Part shown: positions 1-8,993 of the stretch, in pieces
Layout: every line of letters starts with the position of its first letter
Position numbering within the stretch: position 1 is the first letter of the stretch
Assembly (NCBI RefSeq): GCF_000472925.1
Contig: NZ_AXAS01000003.1
Location: 62,322 to 126,321 of the forward strand
Length of the DNA: 64,000 nucleotides
Direction of reading: 5' to 3'
Origin: Bradyrhizobium sp. Ec3.3
Lineage (GTDB): Bacteria; Pseudomonadota; Alphaproteobacteria; Rhizobiales; Xanthobacteraceae
Position numbers and translations under genes: made by a program
The notes under the pieces: model-generated
What the model was told of the DNA's origin: nothing
Database searches by the model: none
Seen by the model: the letters and a program-made list of their open reading frames with translations, nothing else

Positions 1-1
1 C

Positions 2-769
2 GTCGCGGTGATCACGCTGAACCGGCCCGAGGCGCGCAACTCGCTGTCGGACACGCTGACGCCGGCGCTGCGCGCCATGATCCGGACCTGCGGCGAGGAT
101 CAAAGTGTCGGCGCGCTGCTGATCACCGGTGCCGGCGCCGCCTTCTGCGCCGGCGGCAACGTCAAGGGCATGGGCGCGCATCGCGACAAGGCCAAGCTCG
201 AAATGTCCTTCGACGACCGGGTCGCCGATTTGCAGGAGCGGCAGCGGCTCCTCACCGGCGCGCTGGTCTCCGTGCGCAAGCCGACAATCGCGGCCCTGTC
301 CGGGCCCGCGGTCGGCGCGGGGCTCGCAATCGCCATGGCCTGTGACATCCGCATCGCCGCGCAATCGGCGTTCGTTGCCACCGGCTATGCTCGCGTTGCG
401 CTCAGCGGCGACTACGGCATCGCCTGGTTGCTCACGCGTCTGGTCGGCACGGCACGAGCGCGCGAATTGATGTTCACGGGCGACAAGGTCGATGCCATCA
501 GGTGCGAGGCGATTGGCCTCGTCAATCGCGTCGTGCCGGACGACAAATTGCAGGAGGAGGCGTTCGCACTGGCCAAATCGCTGGCCGAGGGCCCGCGGCT
601 CGCGCTGCGTTACATGAAGGACAATCTGGACGAAGCGTTGCTGTTCGATTTCGAGACCGCCCGCGACCACGAGGCCGGGCGGCTGATCCGCCTGACCGCG
701 ACGGCCGATCACAAGGAAGCGGTGCAGGCCTTCATCGAGAAGCGCAAGCCGGTGTTCACGGGGAAGTAA
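2..769 (+). CDS. Enoyl-CoA hydratase/isomerase family protein (5' end outside window)
   Basis: Crotonase-fold enzyme, expected to hydrate or isomerise acyl-CoA thioesters in fatty-acid or aromatic acid breakdown in the cytoplasm. The reading frame is open from base 2 (VAVITLNRPEARNSLS), so the true start lies upstream of the window. Family marks seen are the oxyanion-hole segment GAGAAFCAGGNVKGMG and the second loop ALSGPAVGAGLAIAMACDIR. The C-terminal part has the usual KSLAEGP...A...K helix and ends in KRKPVFTGK. About 256 residues are visible, close to the whole family length (~260), so only a few residues are missing. Substrate is not predictable from sequence. Confidence 0.9.
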   Translation, partial: VAVITLNRPEARNSLSDTLTPALRAMIRTCGEDQSVGALLITGAGAAFCAGGNVKGMGAHRDKAKLEMSFDDRVADLQERQRLLTGALVSVRKPTIAALSGPAVGAGLAIAMACDIRIAAQSAFVATGYARVALSGDYGIAWLLTRLVGTARARELMFTGDKVDAIRCEAIGLVNRVVPDDKLQEEAFALAKSLAEGPRLALRYMKDNLDEALLFDFETARDHEAGRLIRLTATADHKEAVQAFIEKRKPVFTGK

Positions 770-837
770 CGCGCTTCGCCGTTCATTCGGCAGCGATCGA
801 TATTTCGCAGCCCGGATTGCGCTTCGCTCCGGCCGGG

Positions 838-1728
838 CTACGCGGCAGGCGTCCGTGCGAAATCGACGAAGGCCCGTAGTGCTGCCGGCAATTGCCGGCG
901 GCTCGGATAGTACAGGAAGAAACCCGGATAGGCCGGGCACCAGTCGGCAAGCACGCGGACCAGCTTGCGCTTCGCGAGCAACTCTTCCACCTGCCCTTCG
1001 AGCACATAGGCAAGGCCGGCACCGTCGAGCGCTGCATCGACCATGAGGTCCTGGTCGTTCAGCGTCAGCGGTCCCATGACGTCGATATCGACCTCGATGC
1101 CTCCGCGCTCGAACTCCCAATGATAGAGCGCACCGCTGGTGAAGCGGTAGCGGATGCAGGGCAGTGCTTTCAGGTCGTGCGGCGTCGCCGGCGTCTTGTA
1201 GGATCTGAAGAAAGCAGGCGAGCCGATCACTGCAAAGCGATGACGCGGGCCGATCGGCACCGCGATCATGTCTGCAGCGATGGTCTCGCCAAAGCGCACG
1301 CCGGCATCGAAGCCGGCCGCGACCATGTCGATCAGGGCATCGTTGATCATGATCTCGATGCTGACGTCCGGAAACGCCTTGAGGAAACGCGTCACGATCG
1401 GCAACAGCACGAGCTGCGCCGACTGGCGCGCGGCGGTGAAGCGCAGCGTGCCGGCCGGCTTGCCGCGGAAATTGTTGAGGTCTTCGAGCGCGTCGTCGAT
1501 ATCGCGAAACGCCGGCTTGATGCGGGCAAACAGACGCTCGCCGGCTTCGGTCAAGGCCACGCTCCGCGTGGTGCGGTTCACCAGCCGCAGGCCGAGCCGT
1601 TCCTCGATGTTGCGCAGCGCATGGGACAACGCCGATGGCGTGACACCGAGCTCGGTCGCCGCCGCCCGAAAGCTGCGGTGACGGGCAATGGCGAGGAAGG
1701 TCGCGAGGTCGGATGGGTCGATCCGCAT
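838..1728 (-). CDS. LysR-family transcriptional regulator
   Basis: 296-residue LysR-type regulator. Residues 1-60 form the winged helix-turn-helix (DLATFLAIARHRSFRAAATE, then ALSHALRNIEERLGLRLVNR), and residues ~90-295 form the periplasmic-binding-like effector domain typical of the CrgA/YafC-like branch. It is divergent from the SDR gene starting at 1853, with a 124-bp shared gap that holds an ATAGC-N11-GCTAT dyad. This is the classic LysR layout, so it probably controls the SDR gene and itself. The effector is unknown. Confidence 0.93.
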   Translation of the reverse strand: MRIDPSDLATFLAIARHRSFRAAATELGVTPSALSHALRNIEERLGLRLVNRTTRSVALTEAGERLFARIKPAFRDIDDALEDLNNFRGKPAGTLRFTAARQSAQLVLLPIVTRFLKAFPDVSIEIMINDALIDMVAAGFDAGVRFGETIAADMIAVPIGPRHRFAVIGSPAFFRSYKTPATPHDLKALPCIRYRFTSGALYHWEFERGGIEVDIDVMGPLTLNDQDLMVDAALDGAGLAYVLEGQVEELLAKRKLVRVLADWCPAYPGFFLYYPSRRQLPAALRAFVDFARTPAA

Positions 1729-1760
1729 TGATGAATTTTGCTCACTAACTTGAAGAATAT

Positions 1761-1781
1761 ATAGCGGATTATCTCAGCTAT
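1761..1781. promoter_or_regulatory. Candidate LysR operator
   Basis: ATAGC and GCTAT arms form a perfect dyad separated by 11 bases in the gap between the LysR gene (start 1728) and the SDR gene (start 1853). The geometry fits the interrupted-dyad T-N11-A class of LysR sites. The dyad is seen directly; its function is inferred. Confidence 0.4.
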
Positions 1782-1852
1782 GGCGAGGCGCTACACGTTT
1801 GTCCATCAGCTTCGGCACGTCGTCGGGGCCTCAAATGGAAAGAGCAAACACC

Positions 1853-2695
1853 ATGCGTGTCTGGTTCATCACAGGAGCGTCCCGCGGATTTGGCGCGTTG
1901 ATAGCCGAAGCGGCACTCAAGGCTGGCGATGCCGTAGTCGCGACCGCGCGCGATCCCTCGACCGTCACCGCGCGGCTCGGCAGTCACGAGCGCCTGCTGG
2001 CCACCCGGCTCGACGTCACCAGCGAGGCCGAAGCCCATGAGGCCGCGGGCCAGGCGGTGAAGCGCTTCGGGCGTATCGACATCCTCGTCAACAATGCTGG
2101 CTACGGCCTACTCGGTGCAATCGAGGAGGCGAGCGCCGCGGAGACGCAGAAGCTGTTCGCCACGAATGTGTTCGGCCTGCTCGGCGTCACCCGTGCGGTG
2201 CTGCCGCATATGCGCCGCCAACGCTCAGGCCACATCATCAACATCTCGTCGGTCGGCGGCTACACCGGCTATCCTGGCTGGGGCGTCTATGGCGCCACCA
2301 AATTCGCGGTCGAAGGGATCAGCGAGGCGCTGGCCGGCGAAGTGGCTCCCCTCGGAATCAAAGTGACCGTGGTCGAGCCGGGCTTCTTCCGCACCGATTT
2401 CCTCGACGAGACCTCACTGTCGCGCACAGCCCTCCAGATCGACGATTACAGCGAGACCGTCGGCAAGACGCGCGCGCACGCCGCCGACGTCAATCACGGC
2501 CAGCGCGGCGATCCGCGCAAGCTGGCGCAGGCGTTCCTCGAATTGGCCGACGCGGCGAAAGCGCCGCTGCGCTTGCCGCTCGGCAGCGACACCGTGGAAC
2601 GGATCGAGGCAAAGAACGCCTTTGTCGCGAGGGAGCTCGCGGAGTGGCTGATGGTGTCGACCTCGACCGACTTTACCGGCGATCAGGCCGTGTGA
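1853..2695 (+). CDS. SDR-family oxidoreductase
   Basis: Short-chain dehydrogenase/reductase of about 280 residues. It has the N-terminal nucleotide-binding motif TGASRGFG, an NNAGYG motif, and the catalytic S...Y-x-x-x-K set (ISSVGGYTG, then VYGATK). It should use NAD(P)H to reduce or oxidise a carbonyl or alcohol; the substrate is unknown. The ATG at 1853 is chosen because a GGAAAGAG ribosome site lies just upstream and the protein then begins MRVWFITGASRG. Longer in-frame starts (TTG 1799, ATG 1835) put extra residues before the Rossmann strand. It is divergent from the LysR gene and ends just before a strong hairpin. Confidence 0.92.
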   Translation: MRVWFITGASRGFGALIAEAALKAGDAVVATARDPSTVTARLGSHERLLATRLDVTSEAEAHEAAGQAVKRFGRIDILVNNAGYGLLGAIEEASAAETQKLFATNVFGLLGVTRAVLPHMRRQRSGHIINISSVGGYTGYPGWGVYGATKFAVEGISEALAGEVAPLGIKVTVVEPGFFRTDFLDETSLSRTALQIDDYSETVGKTRAHAADVNHGQRGDPRKLAQAFLELADAAKAPLRLPLGSDTVERIEAKNAFVARELAEWLMVSTSTDFTGDQAV

Positions 2696-2709
2696 TGTGG
2701 GAAAAAATC

Positions 2710-2741
2710 AGCCCGGTTCTGGTTCGCCAGAACCGGGCTTT
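2710..2741. terminator. Bidirectional hairpin terminator
   Basis: A 13-bp perfect stem (AGCCCGGTTCTGG / CCAGAACCGGGCT) with a TTCG loop lies between the convergent ends of the SDR gene (2695) and the GNAT gene (2750). On the minus strand the stem is followed by GATTTTTT, a good rho-independent tail. On the plus strand only a short T tract follows. Confidence 0.85.
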
Positions 2742-2749
2742 CAGTCGTG

Positions 2750-3373
2750 TCAGGCTGTGGCTGAGAGGCTTTCGGCCTGACGGGAAAGGGCGGCGAGACG
2801 CCAGCTTGCGCAGGGAATGTCGTTCGGCTCGACTGCGATCTCCTTGTCGAAGCGAACCAGCTTCCAGTCGTCCGGGTGATTGACGAAGGCAAAGCCGGAT
2901 TTGCGGGCGAGCGAGATCATCACGTCGTTGGCGCGAAGCGTGTCGCCGAAAATGTGTTCGGCGCCGAAGGCAGCCGCGCGGCATTCGAGATTTTTGAGGA
3001 GCGCTGTGCCGATGCCGTGGCCCTGCCAGCGGTCGTCGACCGACAAGCCGAATTCGAAGCTCGAGCTCTCGGCGTGGAAGGCATAGCGCGCTTCGCCGAC
3101 GATGGTCTCGAAACCATCGACCATCATGGTCGCGATCACGCTGAAGCGTTCGCGCTCGCCGACATGGGTGAAGTCGTGCAGGAGTGCCTTCGGCAACTCG
3201 CTCAGCGCTCCGAAGAAACGGTTGTAGCGGGAGCGGGACGACAGCGAGCGGAAATAGTGCTGGATTTCGTCGGTGTCGCGCGGCTCGACGAAGCGCACAG
3301 TCAGCACGTCGCCGTCGCGGGTCCGCAGGGTGTCCGAATATTGCTTGAGATCATCCAGACGCAGCGTGCTCAT
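2750..3373 (-). CDS. GNAT-family N-acetyltransferase
   Basis: 207-residue acetyltransferase. The acetyl-CoA pyrophosphate loop is visible as DDRWQGHGIGTALLKNLE (R/Q-x-x-G-x-G/A type) near residue 115, preceded by the FEFGLSVDD beta strand. The ATG at 3373 is chosen because GGGAGG lies immediately upstream; the longer frame to 3442 adds a proline/glycine-rich leader without a ribosome site. The acceptor substrate is unknown. The N-terminal part (SRYNRFFGALSELP) resembles acetyltransferase domains fused to acyl-CoA synthetases, but here it stands alone. The DUF1127 gene lies 70 bases upstream on the same strand. Confidence 0.88.
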   Translation of the reverse strand: MSTLRLDDLKQYSDTLRTRDGDVLTVRFVEPRDTDEIQHYFRSLSSRSRYNRFFGALSELPKALLHDFTHVGERERFSVIATMMVDGFETIVGEARYAFHAESSSFEFGLSVDDRWQGHGIGTALLKNLECRAAAFGAEHIFGDTLRANDVMISLARKSGFAFVNHPDDWKLVRFDKEIAVEPNDIPCASWRLAALSRQAESLSATA

Positions 3374-3442
3374 GGGAGCCTCCCGCGACAAAAAGGGACC
3401 GCCGGCGCCCCACTCCTGAGGCGGCGCCGGCCCGGCGGCCAA

Positions 3443-3646
3443 TCAGGCCCGCCAGAAGGGCTTTTCAGCCTCAAAGGCAATGTCACTCCAGGAGAGGCCG
3501 ACGTCCTGAAGATCGCGGGTGGTCCACTGGGACAGCTCTTTGCGGGTGCGGTAGCGCTCGTGCCAGACATGGAGGGTTTCGCCGATCTGGTAGAGAAGGC
3601 CTGGCGCATGATGATTTGTCATCGAATTGTCGGTCAACGTAGACAT
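3443..3646 (-). CDS. DUF1127 (YjiS-like) small protein
   Basis: 67-residue protein whose C-terminal half has the DUF1127 pattern (ELSQWTTRDLQDVGLSW...AEKPFWRA). Proteins of this family are short and basic, and some are linked to RNA or phosphate/carbon regulation in alphaproteobacteria. No enzymatic role is known. The ATG at 3646 has AGGAG seven bases upstream. It lies divergent to the GcvA-like LysR gene and upstream of the GNAT gene, possibly co-transcribed with it. Confidence 0.8.
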   Translation of the reverse strand: MSTLTDNSMTNHHAPGLLYQIGETLHVWHERYRTRKELSQWTTRDLQDVGLSWSDIAFEAEKPFWRA

Positions 3647-3666
3647 TTTCAGCTCCTGGAGCTAAC

Positions 3667-3679
3667 TTGCAGACTGCAA
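3667..3679. promoter_or_regulatory. Short perfect palindrome in divergent promoter gap
   Basis: TTGCAG-A-CTGCAA lies in the 112-bp gap between the DUF1127 gene (start 3646) and the LysR gene (start 3759). An ACAAA-N6-TTTGT dyad follows about 30 bases on. Either could be bound by the adjacent LysR protein. Function is inferred from position only. Confidence 0.3.
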
Positions 3680-3758
3680 TATCTGCCTTGATCATCGCTT
3701 CGACAAACGACAATTTGTACCCTTTCGCATGAAATAAGCTCATGCATCCTGCTGCCAA

Positions 3759-4652
3759 ATGACTGCCAGATTGCCCTCCCTGAACGGTTTGCGTGCCTTT
3801 GAGGCCGCCGCGCGCCACCTCAGCTTCACGCTGGCCGCGACCGAGCTGAACGTGACGCAGACTGCGATCAGCCATCAGATCCGCAGGCTCGAGGAGGAGC
3901 TCGGCATCCGCCTGTTCGTCCGTCAGAACCGCGCGCTCTCGCTGACGCCCGAAGCACGCGACTACCTCCCCGGCGTACGCGCCGCCTTCAACGACCTCAG
4001 GCTTGCCACCGACCGGCTGCTCCGAAAGGACGACGACAAGGTGCTGACCGTCTCGACCATTGCCTCTCTCGCCGCCAAATGGCTGTTGCCGCGGCTGACC
4101 AATTTCCAGGAGCAGCATCCCGGCATCGACGTCCGCATCACGACATCGACGAGCCTCGTGGATTTCCAGCGCGACAATGTCGATGCCGCGATCCGTTACG
4201 GCCGCGGCCAATGGCCGGGCGTGCGCGCCGAGTGGCTGATGCGGGACGAGCTGTTCCCGGTGTGCAGCCCGTCGCTGCTCAGAGGTGACAAGCCGCTGCG
4301 CACGCCACAGGACCTGAAGGACCACGTGCTGCTGCACACCAACAATGGCGACGACTGGCGACTGTGGCTGACGGCGGCAGGACTCTCGACCAGCATTTCC
4401 AAACAGCTTGGCATCACCTTCGACATGACGCTCATGACGGTCCAGGCGGCGATCGACGGCATGGGGGTGGCGATGGGACGAACCACCTACGTGCAGGACG
4501 ACATCGCCAAGGGCCGCCTCGTGGTCCCCTTCCGCATCGCGCTGCCCGCAGATGCCGGCTTCTACCTGGTCGCGCCGGATGGCCGCCGCGAGGCGCCGAA
4601 ACTGGTTGCGTTCCGCGACTGGCTGGTCGCTGCAGCGCAGAATAAAGCCTGA
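3759..4652 (+). CDS. GcvA-like LysR-family transcriptional regulator
   Basis: 297-residue LysR regulator of the GcvA branch. The opening LPSLNGLRAFEAAARHLSFT and the HTH ATELNVTQTAISHQIRRLE are characteristic, followed by the LFVRQNR wing and a co-inducer domain (residues ~95-295). The ATG at 3759 gives the family's usual N-terminus. Related proteins regulate glycine cleavage, beta-lactamase or amino acid genes, so the target here cannot be named. It is followed after 142 bases by the MHS transporter on the same strand. Confidence 0.92.
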   Translation: MTARLPSLNGLRAFEAAARHLSFTLAATELNVTQTAISHQIRRLEEELGIRLFVRQNRALSLTPEARDYLPGVRAAFNDLRLATDRLLRKDDDKVLTVSTIASLAAKWLLPRLTNFQEQHPGIDVRITTSTSLVDFQRDNVDAAIRYGRGQWPGVRAEWLMRDELFPVCSPSLLRGDKPLRTPQDLKDHVLLHTNNGDDWRLWLTAAGLSTSISKQLGITFDMTLMTVQAAIDGMGVAMGRTTYVQDDIAKGRLVVPFRIALPADAGFYLVAPDGRREAPKLVAFRDWLVAAAQNKA

Positions 4653-4794
4653 AAAATCATCAGCTTCGTCCGCGAAATCGGTTGACTCCCGCCCCCCTGC
4701 GCGAGAGGGGTAAGACAGATTGTCGCACCTGAAATCTGTCGCCTGCGGCGAAGTCGAGTTCCGGGTCCGGCCACATGTTCAGGGAGTAAGCGTC

Positions 4795-6126
4795 ATGGCA
4801 GGACCTGCCACTTCAACCAATCCGCCCGAGATCACGTCGCGAATCGGCGCCATCCTGCGCGCGACCTCGGGCAATTTCCTCGAGCAGTTCGATTTCTTCC
4901 TGTTCGGCTTCTATGCCGCGGCGATCGGCAAGGCGTTCTTCCCCTCGACCAATGAGACGGCCTCGCTGCTTAACACCTTTGGCGTGTTCTGGCTCGGCGC
5001 GTTGATGCGCCCCGTCGGCGCGATCGTGCTTGGGGCCTACATCGACCGCATCGGCCGCCGCCAGGGCCTGATCGTCACGCTCGCGATCATGGCCGCCGGC
5101 ACGGTGGTGATCGCGTTCTGCCCGAGCTATGCGACCATCGGCATCGCCGCGCCGATCATCGTGCTGCTCGGCCGCCTGCTGCAAGGCTTCTCCGCCGGCG
5201 TCGAGCTCGGCGGTGTGTCGGTCTACCTTGCGGAGATCTCGACGCCCGGCAATCGCGGCTTCTACACCTCGTTCCAGTCCTCGAGCCAGCAGGTCGCAAT
5301 CTTCGTGGCGTCGATCCTCGGCTACATCCTCTCCGAGCTGATGCCGGCCGACATGGTTGCCGACTGGGGCTGGCGCATTCCCTTCTTCGTCGGCTGCCTG
5401 ATCATTCCGCTGATCTTCTTCCTGCGGCGAACGCTCCAGGAGACGCCGGAGTTTCTGGCGATGAAGAAGCATCCGACCGCTGCGCAGGTGTTCTCGTCGG
5501 CCCTCGCCAACTGGCGCATCGTCATCCTCGGCATGATGATCGCGATCCTCACCACCACGACGTTCTATTTCGTCACGGTCTACACGCCGACCTTCGGCAA
5601 GAACGTGCTGAAGCTGTCGACGCAGGATGCGCTGCTTGTCACGCTGCTCGTCGCCGTGACCAACTTCATCTGGAATCCGGTCGGCGGCGCGCTATCCGAC
5701 CGCATCGGCCGCAAGCCGGTGCTGCTCACCATCGCCTGCCTGTCGCTGTTCACGGCCTATCCGGCGCTGCATTGGCTGGTGGCGGCGCCGACCTTCGGCA
5801 AGCTGCTCGCCGTCGAGATGATGTTCTCGTTCTATTTCGGCGTCTATAGCGGCACCATGCTGGGTGCGCTCGTCGAGATCGTGCCGGCGCATGTGCGCAC
5901 CACCTGCTTCTCGCTCGCCTTTGCGCTCGCGGCCGCCTTGTTCGGCACCTTCACGCCGTTCGCCTCGACCTGGCTGATCGAAAAAACCGGCGACAAGGCA
6001 TCGCCCGGCTTCTGGCTGATGTTCGCCGCCGCGCTCGGCATCATCGCGGCCACGACCGTCTATCGCGGCGGCGGCAAGGCGGTGGCGACGTATGATCCGG
6101 TGGCGGAGCCGGTTGCCGGTCGCTAA
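4795..6126 (+). CDS. MFS transporter, metabolite:H+ symporter (MHS) type
   Basis: 443-residue inner-membrane carrier with about 12 hydrophobic segments. It carries two copies of the MFS loop motif ([10 protein letters not shown] and [10 protein letters not shown]) and the MHS/citrate-type opening [20 protein letters not shown]. This branch imports organic acids such as citrate or tricarballylate, or betaine, with protons. The ATG at 4795 has AGGGAG upstream; a longer frame from 4720 adds an unlikely leader. It follows the GcvA-like regulator, which may control it. Substrate unresolved. Confidence 0.88.
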   Translation: MAGPATSTNPPEITSRIGAILRATSGNFLEQFDFFLFGFYAAAIGKAFFPSTNETASLLNTFGVFWLGALMRPVGAIVLGAYIDRIGRRQGLIVTLAIMAAGTVVIAFCPSYATIGIAAPIIVLLGRLLQGFSAGVELGGVSVYLAEISTPGNRGFYTSFQSSSQQVAIFVASILGYILSELMPADMVADWGWRIPFFVGCLIIPLIFFLRRTLQETPEFLAMKKHPTAAQVFSSALANWRIVILGMMIAILTTTTFYFVTVYTPTFGKNVLKLSTQDALLVTLLVAVTNFIWNPVGGALSDRIGRKPVLLTIACLSLFTAYPALHWLVAAPTFGKLLAVEMMFSFYFGVYSGTMLGALVEIVPAHVRTTCFSLAFALAAALFGTFTPFASTWLIEKTGDKASPGFWLMFAAALGIIAATTVYRGGGKAVATYDPVAEPVAGR

Positions 6127-6133
6127 CCGCATT

Positions 6134-6241
6134 GTCATTCCGGGGCGATGCGAAGCATCGAGCCCGGAATCCATGATGCCACAGGAGTGCTGGGAGAAAT
6201 GGATTCCGGGCTCGCCTCTTCGAGTGCGCGCCGGAAATGAC
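6134..6241. repeat. Intergenic palindromic repeat (REP-like)
   Basis: Arms GTCATTCCGGGGC...GAGCCCGGAATCCA and TGGATTCCGGGCTC...GCGCCGGAAATGAC form a long imperfect inverted repeat between the convergent ends of the MHS transporter and the Rieske gene. It may act as a transcription stop. Confidence 0.75.
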
Positions 6242-6248
6242 GGTGGTG

Positions 6249-6665
6249 CTAGAGTTCCACCACCACGTAGTCGCTCTCGACCCTGACAGGAATCGTCTCG
6301 GCGATATACGGGCCCTTCACGACGCTTGTGCCCGGTTCGACGCCGGCTGGATACGCCTTCACGCGGAAGCGGCGGGGGTCGCAGTAGGATTGCCCCGTGC
6401 GCACGTCAAATTCCCATCCGTGCCAGGGGCAGCGGATGATCTCCCCCAGCTTGCTGTACTCGATCTCGCCTGGATCCTTGGATTGCGCGAGCCCGATCAG
6501 CGGCCCCTCGCACAGCGCTGCGCCCTGATGCGGGCAGCGATTGAGCAGGCCGAAATATTCGCCCTTGATGTTGAAGACCGCGATCGGCCGGCCGTCGATC
6601 TCCAAAAATTTTCGTGTGCCGGGCGGCAACTCATCAACCGGCGCAATCACATGACGCGCCATCAA
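6249..6665 (-). CDS. Rieske [2Fe-2S] ferredoxin-like protein
   Basis: 138-residue Rieske protein. The cluster ligands are visible as C44-P-H46 (NRCPHQGAALCEG) and C79-P-W-H82 (RCPWHGWEF), the CxH...CxxH pattern of oxygenase-type ferredoxins. It would carry electrons to an oxygenase or act with its neighbours in aromatic compound degradation. Its start overlaps the stop of the upstream amidohydrolase by four bases (ATGA), so the two are translationally coupled. No terminal oxygenase is in the window, so the electron acceptor is unknown. Confidence 0.88.
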   Translation of the reverse strand: MMARHVIAPVDELPPGTRKFLEIDGRPIAVFNIKGEYFGLLNRCPHQGAALCEGPLIGLAQSKDPGEIEYSKLGEIIRCPWHGWEFDVRTGQSYCDPRRFRVKAYPAGVEPGTSVVKGPYIAETIPVRVESDYVVVEL

Positions 6666-7771
6666 TTGATCCCGTACAGCTTCCGCGCATTGCCGAGATA
6701 AAACGCCTCGCGGCTCGCTTCGCTGACGCCGGGCGGCAGCACGCGGGACGGCTCGTCATAGTCCCAATGCGGATAGTCAGTCGCGAACAGAAGCCGGTCC
6801 CAGCCGATCCATTTGATGACGTCGAACAGGTCTTCGCGCCGCTCCGGATCTTCCATCGGCTGTGTCGTCCACCACACCTGCTCGCGGATATATTCGGACG
6901 GCGGCCGCTTCACATGCGGCACCTCGCTGCGCAGCCGCTGCCAGACCTTGTCGAGCCGCCAGGCGAGCGACGGCGTCCAGCCGAAGCCGGCCTCAATCAT
7001 CACCATCTTCAATTTTGGGAAGCGCTCGAACACGCCTTCGAGCACCAGACTCGCGAGCGCCGATTGTTGGCACTGCGAATGTCCCACCATCTCCTCGATG
7101 TAGTAGCTCGGCCAGCCCGAGGGCGTGATCGGATTGCCGCCGAAGCCAAAGGCGTGCACGCCGACCGGCAGGCCCGCCTCTTCCGCGGCCTGATAGATCG
7201 GCCAGTAACGGCGTTGGCCGATCGGCTCGACATTGCGGCTGAGCAGCAGCACTTGGACAAAGTTCTTGTCGCCTGCGCGCTCGCGGATCTCGGCAGCCGC
7301 CGTCATCGCATCCTCATTGCCGACGACGATCGAGGCCTTCAGCCGCTTGTCCTTCGAGGTCCATTTGTCGATCTGCCAGTCGTTGATCGCCGAGCACAGC
7401 GCCGCCGAGAGCTCGTGATTGCGGATGCCCTGCCCGGTGCCGAGCGGATTGAGTACCCCGAACTGCACGTTGTTGGGATCGAGGTGCTGCTCTTGCATGA
7501 AGGAGAGCGAAGAGCCCTGCGGGCCGCCTTCCGGCGGATAGGCATCGCGGCGCGAAGCGTTGGGCTGGGCTTTCGGATAGGGCGGGCCTTCCATCATGCC
7601 TTGATAGGCATGCACGCCGTAGACGTCGAGATGATGCTGCCAGCGTTTGGCGAGATAGGGATAGAGCTCGGTTCGAGTCGCGCGCGCCGGGTGAATGTCG
7701 CAGTCCGCAATTGCCGTTTTGGTGGTCACGGCGGACGCGGACTCGGTCGCTTCGCGGAACTGGATATTCAT
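6662..7771 (-). CDS. Amidohydrolase (COG2159, ACMSD-like)
   Basis: 369-residue TIM-barrel metal-dependent hydrolase/decarboxylase. Metal-ligand marks are the early DCDIHP motif, a barrel His in VGVHAFGFGG, a later KMVMIEAGFGW strand and the closing FATDYPHWDYDEP aspartate region. Members hydrolyse or decarboxylate ring-cleavage products. It is a paralogue of the next gene upstream (23-bp gap) and is coupled to the Rieske gene downstream. The exact reaction is unknown. Confidence 0.88.
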   Translation of the reverse strand: MNIQFREATESASAVTTKTAIADCDIHPARATRTELYPYLAKRWQHHLDVYGVHAYQGMMEGPPYPKAQPNASRRDAYPPEGGPQGSSLSFMQEQHLDPNNVQFGVLNPLGTGQGIRNHELSAALCSAINDWQIDKWTSKDKRLKASIVVGNEDAMTAAAEIRERAGDKNFVQVLLLSRNVEPIGQRRYWPIYQAAEEAGLPVGVHAFGFGGNPITPSGWPSYYIEEMVGHSQCQQSALASLVLEGVFERFPKLKMVMIEAGFGWTPSLAWRLDKVWQRLRSEVPHVKRPPSEYIREQVWWTTQPMEDPERREDLFDVIKWIGWDRLLFATDYPHWDYDEPSRVLPPGVSEASREAFYLGNARKLYGIN

Positions 7772-7794
7772 CGCCTTGCCTCCTTTGGCAGCGG

Positions 7795-8853
7795 CTAAGT
7801 CAGGCGGGGGTAGGTCGCATGCGGATTGTCGATCATGATCTTGCGCACGAGATCGGGGGTGAGACCTTCGGGCAGCGCGTCCTGGCCGTCGAATTGCCAG
7901 TGCGGATAGTCCGTGGAGAATAGGACTAATTCGTCAGACTGCATATGCTCAAACAGGCGAATTAATGTCGCCTGTTCCGGTGGTGCGTCAAATGGTTGTA
8001 ACGAGAAACGGATGTTGCTGCGCACAATTTCCAGCGGAGCGCGATCGACCCAGGGAGTCTCCATCCGCACCCCGCGCCAGAACTTGTGCAGCCGCCAGAG
8101 ATAGGGCGCGATCCAGGTGATACCGGATTCCAGCATCACCATCTTCAGCCGCGGATGGCGGGCGAACACGCCCTCGACGATCAGGCTGGTGAGCTGGGTC
8201 TGAAACGCCTGCGCCTGACCGACATAGTCCTCGATGTGATAGGAGCCCCACCCCACAGCGGTCGGCGGGTTGTGATAGGCGGAACCAGCATGGATGCCAA
8301 CCGCGAGGTCGAACCGCTCGGCCGCCGCATAGATCGGCCACAGTGCGCGCTTTCCCAGCGGCGTGTCGCCCATGACAAGCATCAGCACCTGCACGAAGCG
8401 CTTGTCCGCCGCGCAGCGCTCGATCTCGGCCACCGACTTCTCGACATTTTGTACGGGAATGACGATCGAGCCGCGCAGCCGCGGTTCCCGGTCGAGCCAT
8501 TCCCTCGCCAGCCAGTCGTTCAGCGCGCGGCAGAAGGCGTTTTGCATGTCTTCGGAAAACACCATCTGTACGCCATAGAGCGGGTTGCAGATGGCGTGGC
8601 TAAGCGCGAAGGGATCGAGCACATGGCGCTGCATGTCCTCAAGGCCGGATCCCGGCTTGCCGGTTTCCGGGCGCCAATCGGGGCGGGCCGTGATCGGCGA
8701 ATTCTGCGGATAAGACTGCGAGACCAGATCGACCATGCCGCGCGTCGTCACCTGGTCGCGCCAGTAATCGTTCAGATACGGCAAAAGGCTGGTGAGATGC
8801 GGCACCGCCGGGTGCACGTCGCAGTCCACGCCGCCGGCGATCAGGGACGTCAT
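7795..8853 (-). CDS. Amidohydrolase (COG2159), paralogue
   Basis: 352-residue amidohydrolase with the same layout as its neighbour: early DCDVHP motif, VGIHAG barrel His, LKMVMLESGITWI strand and a terminal FSTDYPHWQFDGQ segment. It is the first gene of a three-gene minus-strand group (two amidohydrolases then Rieske). The paralogous pair probably handles successive or related substrates, or forms a heteromer. The start at 8853 gives MTSLIAGGVDCDVHP, the usual short leader. Divergent to the PncC-like gene. Confidence 0.87.
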   Translation of the reverse strand: MTSLIAGGVDCDVHPAVPHLTSLLPYLNDYWRDQVTTRGMVDLVSQSYPQNSPITARPDWRPETGKPGSGLEDMQRHVLDPFALSHAICNPLYGVQMVFSEDMQNAFCRALNDWLAREWLDREPRLRGSIVIPVQNVEKSVAEIERCAADKRFVQVLMLVMGDTPLGKRALWPIYAAAERFDLAVGIHAGSAYHNPPTAVGWGSYHIEDYVGQAQAFQTQLTSLIVEGVFARHPRLKMVMLESGITWIAPYLWRLHKFWRGVRMETPWVDRAPLEIVRSNIRFSLQPFDAPPEQATLIRLFEHMQSDELVLFSTDYPHWQFDGQDALPEGLTPDLVRKIMIDNPHATYPRLT

Positions 8854-8993
8854 GACGCTTCCTCTTCACGCGTGCTCGGCCGCGCCGCTTGCTGATGCCA
8901 TTCAAGCAGGCCCGCAAGCCGCCTGCAACTCGGCCAGCGCCGCTGTCATATGCTAGAACAGCGCAGCTAGGTTGCCAGGTGGTGAGGCGCAAG

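Noticed and set aside
892..1731. 279-codon plus-strand open frame opposite the LysR gene
   Set aside because: Shadow of a clear LysR gene; His/Arg-rich with no known domain.
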